33,836 nucleotides of DNA from Kribbia dieselivorans NBRC 106261 (GTDB lineage Bacteria > Actinomycetota > Actinomycetes > Actinomycetales > Dermatophilaceae): contig NZ_BCRE01000092.1 in assembly GCF_001552435.1 (NCBI RefSeq), positions 1 through 33,836 of the forward strand. The letters run 5' to 3'. The notes beneath the pieces were generated by a model. That model ran no database searches, was not told where the DNA came from, and worked only from the letters and a program-made list of their open reading frames with translations. The translations under genes and the position numbers were made by a program. This document shows positions 1 to 8,998 of this stretch, one piece after another (the stretch's first letter is position 1; each line of letters begins with the position of its first letter).

Positions 1-721
1 GGGCGCGGGCGGGACGGTCGTCGCGGTCGCGGCGCGGGCCACGACGCGGAGCGGCGGTCGCCTGCTGGGCGGCGAACTCCTTCTCCGTCATGTCACCCTT
101 GTAGATCCAGACCTTCACGCCGATACGGCCGAAGGTGGTGCGGGCCTCGTAGAAGCCGTAGTCGATGTTCGCGCGGAGGGTGTGCAGCGGCACGCGACCC
201 TCGCGGTAGAACTCCGAGCGCGACATCTCCGCGCCGCCGAGACGGCCGGAACACTGGATCCGGATGCCCTTGGCGCCGGCGCGCAGCGAGGACTGCATGC
301 CCTTGCGCATCGCACGACGGAAGGTCACACGGGCAGCGAGCTGCTCGGCGATCCCCTGGGCAACGAGCTGAGCCTCGATCTCGGGGTTCTTGACCTCGAG
401 GATGTTCAGCTGCACCTGCTTGCCGGTGAGCTTCTCGAGCTCACCGCGGATGCGGTCGGCCTCGGCGCCGCGGCGACCGATGACGATGCCGGGACGCGCG
501 GTGTGGATGTCGACGCGGACGCGGTCACGCGTGCGCTCGATCTCGACGCGGGCGATGCCGGCGCGCTCCATGCCCGTGGTCATGAGCTTGCGAATCGCGA
601 CGTCTTCCTTCACGTAGTCGCGGTAGCGCTGCCCCTCCTTGGTGGAGTCGGCGAACCAGCGGCTCTTGTGATCGGTCGTGATGCCCAGGCGGAAGCCGTG
701 CGGGTTGATCTTCTGACCCAT
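1..721 (-). CDS. rpsC: 30S ribosomal protein S3 (3' end cut by window)
   Basis: S3 binds the 3' major domain of 16S rRNA in the small-subunit head and lines the mRNA entry channel. The visible 240 codons start with [14 protein letters not shown], the invariant S3 N-terminus. The KH-type GxxG loop (GRRG, residues 82-85, after GIVI) is present, followed by the conserved C-terminal half. The last visible residues are an Arg/Asp-rich tail that continues past the left edge, as is usual in actinobacterial S3. The ATG shares its A with the TGA stop of rplV (TGATG), so translation is probably coupled. It is the last S10-operon gene visible here; rplP would be expected next outside the window. Confidence 0.97.
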   Translation of the reverse strand, partial: MGQKINPHGFRLGITTDHKSRWFADSTKEGQRYRDYVKEDVAIRKLMTTGMERAGIARVEIERTRDRVRVDIHTARPGIVIGRRGAEADRIRGELEKLTGKQVQLNILEVKNPEIEAQLVAQGIAEQLAARVTFRRAMRKGMQSSLRAGAKGIRIQCSGRLGGAEMSRSEFYREGRVPLHTLRANIDYGFYEARTTFGRIGVKVWIYKGDMTEKEFAAQQATAAPRRGPRRDRDDRPARA

Positions 722-1146
722 CAGCGGGTACCTCCCTTGCTGGACTGGATGTCGGGCTGCGCCACGACCACCGTGATGTGGCTGGTGCGCTTGTTGATAC
801 GCCCGGCACGGCCCTGGGCCCGCGGACGGAAACGCTTCATGGTCGGACCCTCGTCCGCCCAGGCCGCGCTGACGATGAGCTGGCGCTCGTCGAAGGCCAC
901 CGACTCCTTGTCGGCCTTGACCTTCGCGTTCGCCATGGCCGACTGGAGCACCTTGAGCACCGGCTCGGAGGCGCCCTGCGGCGCGAACTTGAGGATCGCG
1001 ACGGCGTCGGGAGCAGCCTTGCCGCGGATGAGGTTCACGACACGGCGAGCCTTCATCGGGGTGACGCGGACGAACCGCGCGGTGGCGCGGGCCTCCACGA
1101 CCGACTCGTCGACGGGGCTGGCCGTCTTCGCAGTGTTGGCAGCCAT
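721..1146 (-). CDS. rplV: 50S ribosomal protein L22
   Basis: L22 binds 23S rRNA and its long beta-hairpin lines the nascent-peptide exit tunnel. The 141-residue product has the L22 core ([21 protein letters not shown], shortened here to its first part [15 protein letters not shown], then the tunnel hairpin around [15 protein letters not shown] and the HITVVV strand). It is longer than E. coli L22 (about 110 residues) through an N-terminal segment of roughly 20 residues and a short C-terminal tail. Both are common in actinobacteria. The start ATG overlaps the rpsS stop by one base (TGATG), and the stop overlaps rpsC in the same way. No unusual residue was seen in the hairpin. Confidence 0.97.
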   Translation of the reverse strand: MAANTAKTASPVDESVVEARATARFVRVTPMKARRVVNLIRGKAAPDAVAILKFAPQGASEPVLKVLQSAMANAKVKADKESVAFDERQLIVSAAWADEGPTMKRFRPRAQGRAGRINKRTSHITVVVAQPDIQSSKGGTR

Positions 1147-1427
1147 CAGCGGCGACGTCCCTTCTTGTCGTCCTTCACGTGACCCTTGAACGTGCGGGTC
1201 GGAGCAAACTCGCCGAGCTTGTGGCCGACCATCGACTCGGTGACGAACACCGGGACATGCTTGCGGCCGTCGTGCACGGCAAAGGTGTGGCCGAGCATGT
1301 CCGGGGAAACCACCGAACGACGCGACCAGGTCTTGATGACGTTCTTGGTACCCGCTTCGTTCTGGGCGTCCACCTTCTTCTGAAGGTGGTCGTCGATGAA
1401 GGGGCCCTTCTTGAGGCTACGAGGCAT
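1146..1427 (-). CDS. rpsS: 30S ribosomal protein S19
   Basis: S19 sits in the head of the 30S subunit with S13 and contacts the A-site finger of 23S rRNA. The 93-residue protein begins [15 protein letters not shown] and contains the typical [20 protein letters not shown] and [16 protein letters not shown] segments, so it is full length. A GGAG Shine-Dalgarno lies about 9 bases before the ATG. Spacing to rplB upstream is 15 bases, and the stop overlaps rplV by one base. It is part of the S10 operon. Confidence 0.98.
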   Translation of the reverse strand: MPRSLKKGPFIDDHLQKKVDAQNEAGTKNVIKTWSRRSVVSPDMLGHTFAVHDGRKHVPVFVTESMVGHKLGEFAPTRTFKGHVKDDKKGRRR

Positions 1428-1442
1428 GGTGATGGGCTCCTA

Positions 1443-2279
1443 TCAGCGCTTCTTGCCAGTACGACGGCGGCGAACGATCAACTTGTCGCTCGGCTTGCCC
1501 GGCTTGCGGGTACGGCCCTCCGGCTGACCCCACGGGGACACCGGGTGGCGACCACCGGAGGTACGACCCTCACCACCACCGTGCGGGTGGTCGACCGGGT
1601 TCATGACGACACCACGGACGGTCGGGCGCTTGCCCTTCCAGCGCATGCGGCCGGCCTTGCCCCAGTTGATGTTGGACTGCTCGGCGTTGCCGACCTCACC
1701 GACGGTGGCGCGGCAGCGCGCGTCGACGCGGCGGATCTCACCGGAGGGCATACGGAGGATGGCGTAGACGCCCTCCTTGCCGAGGAGCTGGATGCTCGTG
1801 CCGGCGCTGCGGGCCAGCTTGGCGCCGCCGCCGGGACGAAGCTCCACCGCGTGGATCGTCGTACCGGTCGGGATGTTGCGCAGCGGCAGGTTGTTGCCCG
1901 GCTTGATGTCGGCGCTGGCGCCGGCCTCGATCGGGTCACCCTGGGAGAGCTTGTTCGGCGCGAGGATGTAGCGCTTCTCGCCGTCGGCGTAGTGCAGCAG
2001 CGCGATGCGCGCCGTGCGGTTGGGGTCGTACTCGATGTGCGCCACGGTGGCGGGCACGCCGTCCTTGTCGTGGCGACGGAAGTCGATGACGCGGTAGGCG
2101 CGCTTGTGGCCACCACCGATGTGACGGGTGGTGATGCGCCCGTTGGCGTTACGGCCACCGGACTTGGTCAGCGGGCGGACGAGGGACTTCTCCGGGGTCG
2201 AGCGAGTGATCTCGACGAAGTCCGCGACCGAGGAGCCGCGACGGCCCGGAGTCGTGGGCTTGTACTTGCGAATGGCCAT
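1443..2279 (-). CDS. rplB: 50S ribosomal protein L2
   Basis: L2 is a primary 23S rRNA-binding protein near the peptidyl-transferase centre and is needed for subunit association. The product is 278 residues, the usual bacterial length. It starts [18 protein letters not shown] and has the conserved C-terminal [14 protein letters not shown] block, which includes the histidine next to the active centre, followed by PVSPWG. The reading frame stays open for a further 28 codons upstream. The ATG at 2279 is chosen because of its AAGGA Shine-Dalgarno and the invariant N-terminus. It lies 28 bases after rplW in the S10 operon. Confidence 0.98.
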   Translation of the reverse strand: MAIRKYKPTTPGRRGSSVADFVEITRSTPEKSLVRPLTKSGGRNANGRITTRHIGGGHKRAYRVIDFRRHDKDGVPATVAHIEYDPNRTARIALLHYADGEKRYILAPNKLSQGDPIEAGASADIKPGNNLPLRNIPTGTTIHAVELRPGGGAKLARSAGTSIQLLGKEGVYAILRMPSGEIRRVDARCRATVGEVGNAEQSNINWGKAGRMRWKGKRPTVRGVVMNPVDHPHGGGEGRTSGGRHPVSPWGQPEGRTRKPGKPSDKLIVRRRRTGKKR

Positions 2280-2307
2280 GATCAGATTTCCTTGTCTCGA
2301 TCCCCGG

Positions 2308-2607
2308 TCAGGCCTGGCCGCCGAAGATGTCGATCGAACCCTCGCGGAGGGTGACGATCGCACGCTTGGTGTCCTTGCGCTTGCCGATCCCGAACTTGGT
2401 GCGGCGGGTCTTGCCCTTGCGGTTCAGGGTGTGCACGGACTCGACCTTGACGTCGAAGATCTGCTCAACGGCGATCTTGATCTCGGCCTTGTTGGCGCTG
2501 GGGTCGACGACGAAGGTGTACTTGCCCTCGTCGAGCAGCCCGTAGGACTTCTCGGAGACGACCGGCGCGAGCAGGACGTCGCGCGGGTCCTTGGCAACAG
2601 TGCTCAC
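2308..2607 (-). CDS. rplW: 50S ribosomal protein L23
   Basis: L23 lies at the peptide exit tunnel mouth and docks trigger factor and SRP. The 99-residue protein starts [20 protein letters not shown] and contains the family signature around residues 60-80 ([18 protein letters not shown]). The start is GTG. It is chosen over longer in-frame options because AGGAGG stands 8 bases upstream, inside the last codons of rplD, and because the resulting N-terminus fits L23. The GTG overlaps the rplD stop by four bases (GTGA), a translational-coupling arrangement. Confidence 0.96.
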   Translation of the reverse strand: MSTVAKDPRDVLLAPVVSEKSYGLLDEGKYTFVVDPSANKAEIKIAVEQIFDVKVESVHTLNRKGKTRRTKFGIGKRKDTKRAIVTLREGSIDIFGGQA

Positions 2608-3566
2608 TTGGTGTCCTCCTGGACGTTCTGGGCGGCAGCCCCACCGGCCGGCGCGAAGCCGGCGGCCTCGGCGGCCTCGGTGCTGGCGAACCAGACCTCG
2701 GCGATGGTGGAGTCGAACCAGCGCGAACCCGGCACGTGGTACATCTTCGAGGTCGCGTTGCCCTTGATGGTGAAGCCCTCGGGGGCGGAGCCGTCCTCGG
2801 TCGCCGGGGCGGAGCCCGCGCCGAAGTCGACGACCGTCGCCGGCGTGGCGTCGGCAGCCGGAGCGTCGTTCGCGGCCACGGTCTCGGCGCCGGCCTCGAC
2901 AGCCTCGACCTCGACGGTCACGTCGGAGGCATCGGACTTCGGCTGCGCACCGGAGAGGAAGCTCTCGAGCGCGGCCTGCGTGAAGATGACCTCGTCGGCG
3001 CACAGCACGTCGTACGTGTTGAGCTGGTCGGCGAAGAGCACGTGCACGTCGGGCAGGTTGCGCACGGACTTCAGCGCGACCTCGTCCGCGCGAGCGAGAA
3101 CGACGAGGAGGTTACGACGCTCCGAAAGGCCACCCAGCAGGGCGGCGACGGTGCGGGTCGAAGGCTTCTCGGCCTCGATGAGCGCGGAGAAGACGTGGAT
3201 ACGACCGTGACGCGCGCGGTCGGACAGGGCACCGCGCAGCGCGGCGGCCTTCATCTTCTTGGGGGTGCGCTGGGTGTAGTTGCGCGGCTGCGGACCGTGA
3301 ACGATGCCACCACCGGCGAACTGCGGGGCGCGGGTCGAACCCTGACGGGCGCGGCCGGTGCCCTTCTGCTTGTACGGCTTGCGGCCACCACCGCGGACCT
3401 CGCCGCGGGTCTTGGTGGAGTGCGTGCCCTGGCGGGCGGCGGCCAACTGGGCCACGACCACCTGGTGGATCAGCGGCACGTTGGTCGTCACGTCGAAGAC
3501 CTCGGCGGGCAACTCGACGGTGCCGGCCGTGCCTCCGGTCGGGGTGAGGATGTCAATCGTCGTCAT
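2604..3566 (-). CDS. rplD: 50S ribosomal protein L4 with extra C-terminal domain
   Basis: L4 is an early 23S rRNA-binding protein whose loop lines the exit tunnel. In E. coli it also represses its own operon. Residues 1-206 are a complete L4: the N-terminal segment, the basic tunnel loop (about 48-100, including [18 protein letters not shown]) and the core ending near [16 protein letters not shown]. The protein is 320 residues, about 100 longer than typical L4. Residues 207-262 form an Ala/Asp/Glu/Pro-rich acidic linker. Residues 263-308 form a compact module with IKGN, SxxYHVPGS, AExWF and EAxxAGF elements. A 12-residue tail follows. The frame is intact and rplW overlaps the stop by 4 bases, so this is a genuine part of the gene. 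The module resembles short domains of the kind NCBI calls sunset or SNase-tail domains; that assignment is from memory. Confidence 0.95.
   Translation of the reverse strand: MTTIDILTPTGGTAGTVELPAEVFDVTTNVPLIHQVVVAQLAAARQGTHSTKTRGEVRGGGRKPYKQKGTGRARQGSTRAPQFAGGGIVHGPQPRNYTQRTPKKMKAAALRGALSDRARHGRIHVFSALIEAEKPSTRTVAALLGGLSERRNLLVVLARADEVALKSVRNLPDVHVLFADQLNTYDVLCADEVIFTQAALESFLSGAQPKSDASDVTVEVEAVEAGAETVAANDAPAADATPATVVDFGAGSAPATEDGSAPEGFTIKGNATSKMYHVPGSRWFDSTIAEVWFASTEAAEAAGFAPAGGAAAQNVQEDTK
2643..2780 (-). other. C-terminal module of L4 (IKGN-YHVPGS-AEVWF type)
   Basis: This is the part of rplD encoding residues 263-308. Conserved-looking positions are I267, K268, G269, N270, S273, Y276, H277, P279, G280, W283, A289, E290, W292, F293, E297, A298, G303 and F304. 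It sits behind a 56-residue low-complexity acidic linker (2781-2948). It is not part of the L4 fold of E. coli or Bacillus. Similar GN-xxS-xxYHxPG-AExxF modules occur, to my knowledge, at the ends of bacterial nucleases and some actinobacterial proteins. Its role on the ribosome is unknown to me. Confidence 0.75.
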
Positions 3567-3568
3567 GG

Positions 3569-4225
3569 TCAGGCTCCCTTGGCAGCCGAACGGACGAGCA
3601 CGACGCCACCGACCGGACCCGGAACCGGGCCCTTGACGAGCAGCAGGCCACGCTCCGCGTCAACGGCGTGGATGGTGAGGTTCTGCGTGGTCTGACGCAC
3701 GCCACCCATACGGCCGGCCATGCGCATGCCCTTGAAGACACGACCCGGGGTGGCGCAGCCACCGATCGAACCCGGCTTGCGGTGGTTGCGGTGGGCACCG
3801 TGGGAGGCGTTGTCGCCGGCGAAGCCGTGACGCTTCATGACACCGGCGAAGCCCTTGCCCTTGGTGGTGCCGGTGACGTCGATGACCTGACCGGCCTCGA
3901 ACGTCTCGACGGTGATCTCCTGGCCGAGCTGGTACTCGCCGGCGTCGGCCGTGCGCAGTTCGACGAGGTGACGGCGCGGGGTGACCCCGGCCTTGCTGAA
4001 GTGGCCGCTGCTCGGCTTGTTGGCCTTGCGCGGGTCGAGGGCGCCGTAGGCGATCTGGACGGCGGTGTAGCCGTCGGTCGCCTCGTCGCGGACCTGCGTG
4101 ACGACGCACGGACCGGCCTGGACGACGGTCACCGGCACGAGGCGGTTGTTCTCGTCCCAGACCTGGGTCATGCCGAGCTTCTCGCCCAGGACGCCCTTGA
4201 AGCTGCGGGTGGCAGTGGTGGTCAT
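3569..4225 (-). CDS. rplC: 50S ribosomal protein L3
   Basis: L3 initiates 50S assembly, and its central extension reaches the peptidyl-transferase centre. The 218-residue product has the N-terminal [15 protein letters not shown] motif. It also has the extension around residues 125-165 ([16 protein letters not shown], then [20 protein letters not shown]), where the conserved residue methylated by PrmB in proteobacteria also lies. A GAGG ribosome-binding site precedes the ATG. It starts 11 bases after rpsJ and ends 2 bases before the rplD ATG, so it is in the same transcript. Confidence 0.98.
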   Translation of the reverse strand: MTTTATRSFKGVLGEKLGMTQVWDENNRLVPVTVVQAGPCVVTQVRDEATDGYTAVQIAYGALDPRKANKPSSGHFSKAGVTPRRHLVELRTADAGEYQLGQEITVETFEAGQVIDVTGTTKGKGFAGVMKRHGFAGDNASHGAHRNHRKPGSIGGCATPGRVFKGMRMAGRMGGVRQTTQNLTIHAVDAERGLLLVKGPVPGPVGGVVLVRSAAKGA

Positions 4226-4236
4226 ATCAGCCTGCC

Positions 4237-4545
4237 TCAGAGCTTGATCTCGATGTTGACGTCCGCCGGCAGGTCGAGACGCATCAGCGAGTCGACGGCC
4301 TTCGGCGTCGGGTCGATGATGTCGATGAGGCGCTTGTGGGTGCGCATCTCGAAGTGCTCGCGGCTGTCCTTGTACTTGTGCGGCGATCGGATGACCACGA
4401 AGACGTTCTTCTCCGTGGGCAGCGGCACGGGGCCAACCACCGTCGCGCCGGCACGGGTCACCGTGTCGACAATTTTGCGCGCCGAGTTGTCGATGACCTC
4501 GTGGTCATACGACTTCAGTCGGATGCGGATCTTCTGTCCCGCCAT
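4237..4545 (-). CDS. rpsJ: 30S ribosomal protein S10 (NusE)
   Basis: S10 is a 30S head protein that also acts as NusE in antitermination by binding NusB and NusG. The 102-residue product begins [19 protein letters not shown] and contains the family signature around [15 protein letters not shown] and [19 protein letters not shown], so it is full length. The frame is open further upstream, but the ATG at 4545 matches the fixed N-terminus. The GGAG immediately before it is poorly spaced, so the ribosome-binding site is not clear. It is the first gene of the S10 operon and is preceded by a leader of about 300 bases. Confidence 0.98.
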   Translation of the reverse strand: MAGQKIRIRLKSYDHEVIDNSARKIVDTVTRAGATVVGPVPLPTEKNVFVVIRSPHKYKDSREHFEMRTHKRLIDIIDPTPKAVDSLMRLDLPADVNIEIKL

Positions 4546-4855
4546 CTCCGTTACGTCTCTCTCTCGCCGTCCTGCTTGGTCTGTGGCGACTCGACCTTCC
4601 CTCCGACCCCCGCGGTCGGGTGTGTCGCACCCGCTCCGCGTTTTGAGGCGTGCAGAATCCCGCCTCGTTCGTGGTCGCAGCTCTGGTCGAGCCGGAACTT
4701 GATCTCGATGACTCGCCCCACCCCACACCTGGATCAGGCCGGATGGTTCGATTCGTTCACACCGAAGGTGGCGGTCTGAGTGCCGCGTCCACACGCACCC
4801 CGGGAGGCACGCGGAAAGGACACGTCAGCCCTGCCGCTCGTCAAGCAACCTGTAC
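4546..4855 (-). promoter_or_regulatory. Long 5' leader of the S10 operon
   Basis: There is no gene here. If transcription starts near 4849 (see the promoter at 4856-4885), the rpsJ mRNA has a leader of about 300 bases. A small hairpin can form at 4603-4619 (CCGAC arms around a C/G loop). No open frame with a ribosome-binding site was recognised. In E. coli the S10 leader is the target of L4 autoregulation; whether this one is regulated is unknown. A 13-base stretch (4697-4709) repeats a segment of the 3' end of rpsJ and is probably coincidental. Confidence 0.45.
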
Positions 4856-4885
4856 AGTGTGCCAGATCCCCTGGGGCGAGTCCAA
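4856..4885 (-). promoter_or_regulatory. Putative S10 operon promoter
   Basis: On the minus strand, TTGGAC (4880-4885) is separated by 18 bases from CACACT (4856-4861). This is a -35/-10 pair acceptable for an actinobacterial housekeeping sigma factor, with a TGG just before the -10. The -35 lies only 8 bases after the stop of the YihY gene. There is no terminator between them, so some read-through from yihY is possible. Inferred from sequence alone. Confidence 0.5.
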
Positions 4886-4892
4886 ATCGAGG

Positions 4893-5930
4893 TCAGGATC
4901 TCCCGGCCGCGGACGGCGCGCGGTGGTATTGCCCCTCGGTCACGGCATCGGGGCCGGAGTGTTCCAGGCGCACCCGACGCATCGCGGTGACCTCCTCGCG
5001 GATCTGCTCGGCGAGCTTGGTCGACTGGCGCGTGTCACGCGGCTCCACCTGCACCTGCTCCTCCGCCGGGATGCCGGCGTGCAGCTGGCGCCGACGAATG
5101 ACCTCGACGTTGAACTGGGCACCCAGGAGCAGCGCGTTGTTGGTGATCCATACCCACAGGAGGAAGACGATGACGCCGGCCAGCGACCCGTACGTCTTGT
5201 TGTAGGACGAGAAATACGACACGTACACCCCGAAGCCGACCGACGCCAGCGCCCATACGAGCACCGCGAGCACCGCACCGGGAGAGACGAGGTAGCGCCA
5301 CCTCGGCACCTTGACGTTCGGGGTCCAGCGGTACAACACGGCCACGGTCACCGCAACGATGAGGAGCATCACCGGCCACTTGACCCACCCCCACACGGCC
5401 ACCATCGTCGAGCCCAATCCCACGACGTTGCCGACGGCGGCCGCGACGTCTCCGGAGACGACGAGCCCGACGAGCACCAGCGCGGCCAACGTGATCGTCA
5501 CGACGGTCAGGACCAGTTGGGTCGGCTTGAGCGTCCAGATCGGGCGGCCCTCGTCGACACCGTACATCCGGTTCATCGCGCGCCCGAACGCGCCGACATA
5601 CCCCGAGGCCGACCAGATCGCCGTCAGCACCGAGATCGCCAGGGTCAGGCCCGCGCCGGAGGTCGTGATCATCCCCTCGATGGGTCCGCGCAACTGCTCG
5701 GCCGTGTCGGCCTGACCGAGCTCGGTGATGAGGTCGAGCAGGGCGTTCGTCGTCGTGACCGGGTCACCGAACACCCCGAGCAGCGCAACCAACGCGATCA
5801 GCGCCGGGAACAGGGAGAGCACCGAGAAGTAGGTCAGTGCCGCGGCCTGGTCGGTCAACTGGTGGCGCTGGAACTGCTGGCCCGTGTGCACGAACACGCG
5901 CCACCAGGGAATCTCGGTCACGCCACCCAC
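4893..5930 (-). CDS. YihY/BrkB-family inner membrane protein
   Basis: This is a 345-residue multi-pass membrane protein of the YihY/BrkB family, historically misnamed ribonuclease BN. Its biochemical role is not established. Visible features are the N-terminal FQRHQLTDQAAALTYFSVLSLFP motif (first part TDQAAALTYFSVLSLFPAL), an amphipathic region, several hydrophobic segments (around residues 35-55, 95-120, 137-160, 180-205 and 220-240) and the family motif near YNKTYGSLAGVIVFLLW followed by LLLGAQFNVE. A charged cytoplasmic tail of about 60 residues ends the protein. The start is GTG at 5930 with GGGGAG about 8 bases upstream. It lies 74 bases after the CoA-transferase gene on the same strand and ends at the S10 promoter. 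Confidence 0.9.
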   Translation of the reverse strand: MGGVTEIPWWRVFVHTGQQFQRHQLTDQAAALTYFSVLSLFPALIALVALLGVFGDPVTTTNALLDLITELGQADTAEQLRGPIEGMITTSGAGLTLAISVLTAIWSASGYVGAFGRAMNRMYGVDEGRPIWTLKPTQLVLTVVTITLAALVLVGLVVSGDVAAAVGNVVGLGSTMVAVWGWVKWPVMLLIVAVTVAVLYRWTPNVKVPRWRYLVSPGAVLAVLVWALASVGFGVYVSYFSSYNKTYGSLAGVIVFLLWVWITNNALLLGAQFNVEVIRRRQLHAGIPAEEQVQVEPRDTRQSTKLAEQIREEVTAMRRVRLEHSGPDAVTEGQYHRAPSAAGRS

Positions 5931-6004
5931 TGGAACTCTCCCCTGCCCATGACTCGTCGATGCCGGTCACCGATGCCCGGCGGCAACGGCACCTGCATCA
6001 TGCC

Positions 6005-7516
6005 TCACGGCAGGTGCATCGTGCCGGTTTCCATGAAGCGCTGATGCATGGCGAACGACTCGCGCAGGAGATGCGGCGTCTGCCGACCCCACGCACCTTC
6101 GAGCGAGCGCTGGTAGTAATCGGTGAGCATGTCGCGGTACGCCGGATGCGCACAGTTGTCGATGACGACCTTCGCCCGCCGGCGCGGGGCGAGGCCACGA
6201 AGATCCGCCAAGCCCTGCTCGGTGATGATGACGTCGACGTCGTGTTCGGTGTGGTCGACGTGCGTGACCATCGGCACGATGCACGACAGCGCGCCGCCGC
6301 GGGCGGTCGAGGGCGTGACGAACGTCGACAGGAATGCGTTGCGCGCGAAGTCGCCCGAGCCACCGATACCGTTCTGGATGCGCGAGCCCATGATGTGCGT
6401 GGAGTTGACGTTGCCGTAGATGTCGGCCTCGATCAGACCGTTGCTCGCGATGACCCCGAGACGCCGGATGACCTCCGGGTGGTTCGAGATCTCCTGCGGA
6501 CGCATGATGATGCGCTGGGTGTAGAAGTCGAGGTTGTCGTTGAACCGCTGCACGCCGTCGGGGCTGAGCGAGAACGCGGTGGCCGACGCAAGGTCGATCG
6601 TGCCCGACTCGATGAGGTCGAGCATGCCGTCCTGGAGCACCTCGGTGTAGGCGTTGAGGTGCTCGAACCGGCTCTCCCCCAGACCGGCCATGACGGCGTT
6701 GGCGATGTTGCCCACACCCGACTGCAGCGGCAGAAGGCCGGCCGGCATGCGGCCCACCTTGACCTCGTGCTCGAGGAACTCGATGAAGTGACCGGCGATG
6801 GCCCGCGAGTCGTCGTCGAGCGGCTTGAAGGCGGAGTTGCGATCGGGCGAGTCGGTCTCGACGATCGCCACGATCTTGGCCGGGTCCACCTCGAAGTGCG
6901 GCACGCCGATGCGGTCTCCGGCGGAGACGATCGGCACCGGCTTGCGGTGCGGCGGCAGCGCCGTGCCGTAGTAGATGTCGTGCATGCCGTACATCTCGAG
7001 CTGCTGCCACGAGTTCACCTCGAGGATGACCCTGTCGGCCTGGTCGATCCACGTCTTGTTGTTGCCGACCGAGGCGGACGGAATGAGGGCGCCGTCCTCG
7101 GTGATGCCGGTGACCTCGATCAGGGCGACGTTCAGGTCGCCGAGGAAGCCCATCCACGCCATCTGCGCCACGTGGGAGAGGTGGACGTCGATGTACTCCA
7201 TCTGGCCCGAGTTGATCTTCGCGCGGCTGATCGGATCGGACTGGTACGGCAGACGCAGTTCCACGCCGTCGACCTCGGCCAGCGCGCCGTCGAGCTCCGG
7301 AGCGGTCGACGCTCCGGTCCACACCCCCACCTTGAACTGCTCGCCGCGGGCGGTCGCCTCGGTGATGCGCCGTGCCAACGCCTGCGGGACGGCCTTGGGG
7401 TAGCCCGCACCGGTGAAGCCGGACATGCCCACGTTGTCACCGGGGTTGATGAGCTTCGCCGCGTCGTCTGCGCTCATGATCCTGCTGCGCAGTCCAACGT
7501 TCGCGATCCGGCTCAT
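6005..7516 (-). CDS. Acetyl-CoA hydrolase/transferase family; likely succinyl-CoA:acetate CoA-transferase
   Basis: Class I CoA-transferases of this family move CoA between acetyl-CoA or succinyl-CoA and an acid through a glutamyl-CoA intermediate. The 503-residue protein has the two-domain architecture. It carries the Gly-rich GFTGAGYPK near residue 33, the [11 protein letters not shown] loop at 266-276, the catalytic Glu292 in AYTEVLQDG, and the C-terminal [13 protein letters not shown] oxyanion loop at 382-394. The closest remembered relatives are AarC and Cat1-type succinyl-CoA:acetate transferases. Substrate cannot be decided from sequence. The ATG at 7516 is chosen because GAGGAC lies 6 bases upstream; an in-frame ATG at 7528 has a weaker site. 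It follows the tuf terminator, so it is probably transcribed separately, perhaps with the yihY gene. Confidence 0.93.
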   Translation of the reverse strand: MSRIANVGLRSRIMSADDAAKLINPGDNVGMSGFTGAGYPKAVPQALARRITEATARGEQFKVGVWTGASTAPELDGALAEVDGVELRLPYQSDPISRAKINSGQMEYIDVHLSHVAQMAWMGFLGDLNVALIEVTGITEDGALIPSASVGNNKTWIDQADRVILEVNSWQQLEMYGMHDIYYGTALPPHRKPVPIVSAGDRIGVPHFEVDPAKIVAIVETDSPDRNSAFKPLDDDSRAIAGHFIEFLEHEVKVGRMPAGLLPLQSGVGNIANAVMAGLGESRFEHLNAYTEVLQDGMLDLIESGTIDLASATAFSLSPDGVQRFNDNLDFYTQRIIMRPQEISNHPEVIRRLGVIASNGLIEADIYGNVNSTHIMGSRIQNGIGGSGDFARNAFLSTFVTPSTARGGALSCIVPMVTHVDHTEHDVDVIITEQGLADLRGLAPRRRAKVVIDNCAHPAYRDMLTDYYQRSLEGAWGRQTPHLLRESFAMHQRFMETGTMHLP

Positions 7517-7614
7517 TGCAGTCCTCATTCCCGTGGCCCCGTCATCCTTTGCGCGATCCAGCCTATTCTTCGAGCCCCTCCCGGCCGCAGCGGGGTGTGG
7601 GCCGACCGACACAC

Positions 7615-7655
7615 GCCAGCGGCCCCGCAACCGTGTTGGTTGCGGGGCCGCTGGC
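7615..7655. terminator. Perfect 18-bp hairpin after tuf
   Basis: Arms 7615-7632 and 7638-7655 are perfectly complementary around the 5-base loop GTGTT. The hairpin lies 33 bases past the tuf stop and upstream of the CoA-transferase gene. No clear U-tract follows on the minus strand, as is common for actinobacterial terminators. It most likely ends the rpsL-tuf transcript. Confidence 0.8.
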
Positions 7656-7688
7656 GATGCGGTCCGAGTTCGAACCGATCAGGTCAGA

Positions 7689-8882
7689 TCACTTGATGAT
7701 CTTGGTGACCTGGCCGGCGCCGACAGTGCGGCCACCCTCGCGGATGTTGAACTTCAGGCCCTCTTCCATGGCGATCGGCTGGATGAGCTCGACCTTCATC
7801 TCCGTGTTGTCGCCGGGCATGACCATCTCCTTGCCCTCGGGCAGGTTGACGACACCGGTGACATCGGTGGTGCGGAAGTAGAACTGCGGACGGTAGTTGT
7901 CGTAGAACGGGGTGTGACGGCCACCCTCGTCCTTGGACAGGATGTAGACCGAGGCCTCGAAGTTGGTGTGCGGCGTGATCGAACCCGGCTTGCAGATGAC
8001 CTGGCCGCGCTCGACGTCCTCGCGCTTGGTACCGCGCAGGAGCAGACCGACGTTCTCGCCCGCACGACCCTCGTCGAGTAGCTTGCGGAACATCTCGATG
8101 CCGGTGACGGTGGTCTTGGTGATCTCGGGGTGGATACCGACGATCTCGACCTCCTCGTTGACATTGAGGATGCCGCGCTCGATACGACCGGTGACGACGG
8201 TGCCACGACCGGTGATCGTGAAGACGTCCTCGACCGGCATCATGAACGGCTTGTCGGTGTCGCGCTCCGGCTCCGGGATGTACTCGTCCACGGTGTTCAT
8301 GAGCTCGAGAACCGTCGCGCCCCACTTCTCGTCGCCCTCGAGGGCCTTGAGCGCGGAGATGCGCACGACCGGGGTGTCGTCGCCGGGGAACTCGTACTCG
8401 GAGAGGAGCTCACGGACCTCCATCTCGACGAGCTCGAGGATCTCCTCGTCGTCGACCATGTCGGTCTTGTTGAGCGCCACGACGATGTACGGAACGCCGA
8501 CCTGGCGGGCCAGGAGGACGTGCTCCTTGGTCTGCGGCATCGGACCGTCGGTCGCGGCCACCACGAGGATGGCACCGTCCATCTGGGCCGCACCCGTGAT
8601 CATGTTCTTCACGTAGTCAGCGTGGCCCGGGCAGTCGACGTGCGCGTAGTGACGCTTCTCCGTCTGGTACTCGATGTGGGCAATCGAGATCGTGATACCG
8701 CGCTGACGCTCTTCGGGGGCCTTGTCGATGTCCTCGAATGCGAACTGCGGGTTCAGGTCCGGGTACGCGTCGTGCAGAACCTTCGAGATGGCAGCAGTCA
8801 GCGTCGTCTTACCGTGGTCGATGTGACCGATGGTGCCGATGTTGACGTGCGGCTTGGTCCGCTCGAACTTTGCCTTCGCCAC
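7689..8882 (-). CDS. tuf: Elongation factor Tu
   Basis: EF-Tu is the GTPase that brings aminoacyl-tRNA to the ribosomal A site. The 397-residue product has the P-loop GHIDHGKT (residues 19-26), the switch I region ending RGITI, DCPGH (switch II), NKTD and the expected domains II and III, ending [21 protein letters not shown] (last part [14 protein letters not shown]). No deviation was seen at sites linked to elfamycin resistance, but this was only inspected by eye. The start is GTG at 8882, with a strong GAGGAGG about 6 bases upstream. It is the last gene of the streptomycin operon, 115 bases after fusA. Confidence 0.99.
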   Translation of the reverse strand: MAKAKFERTKPHVNIGTIGHIDHGKTTLTAAISKVLHDAYPDLNPQFAFEDIDKAPEERQRGITISIAHIEYQTEKRHYAHVDCPGHADYVKNMITGAAQMDGAILVVAATDGPMPQTKEHVLLARQVGVPYIVVALNKTDMVDDEEILELVEMEVRELLSEYEFPGDDTPVVRISALKALEGDEKWGATVLELMNTVDEYIPEPERDTDKPFMMPVEDVFTITGRGTVVTGRIERGILNVNEEVEIVGIHPEITKTTVTGIEMFRKLLDEGRAGENVGLLLRGTKREDVERGQVICKPGSITPHTNFEASVYILSKDEGGRHTPFYDNYRPQFYFRTTDVTGVVNLPEGKEMVMPGDNTEMKVELIQPIAMEEGLKFNIREGGRTVGAGQVTKIIK

Positions 8883-8979
8883 TGGTGTCCTCCTCAGGAC
8901 TCTCTGTTGTGGTAACGCCGAACGACCAGGCAGGACGTGGCGTGGTACTTGGGGGTGGTGCTGTGCAGGTTTGTGGGTT

Positions 8980-8998
8980 GAGACGGGATTCTACCCGT
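8980..8998 (-). promoter_or_regulatory. Small hairpin and possible -10 element after fusA
   Basis: Immediately after the fusA stop, ACGGG and CCCGT can pair around TAGAAT on the minus strand. TAGAAT fits a -10 (TANNNT), but no convincing -35 lies 16-19 bases upstream. It could serve a separate tuf promoter, which is known from some actinomycetes, or simply be a weak stem in the fusA-tuf spacer. Confidence 0.25.

Noticed and set aside
4697-4709. 13-base repeat of the rpsJ 3' end in the S10 leader
   Set aside because: Too short and made of common GC-biased codons; it does not extend at either side and no pairing role is apparent.
5989-6018. 8-bp inverted repeat at the end of the CoA-transferase gene
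   Set aside because: Short stem with a 13-base loop overlapping the stop codon; weaker than every other terminator here, so not called.
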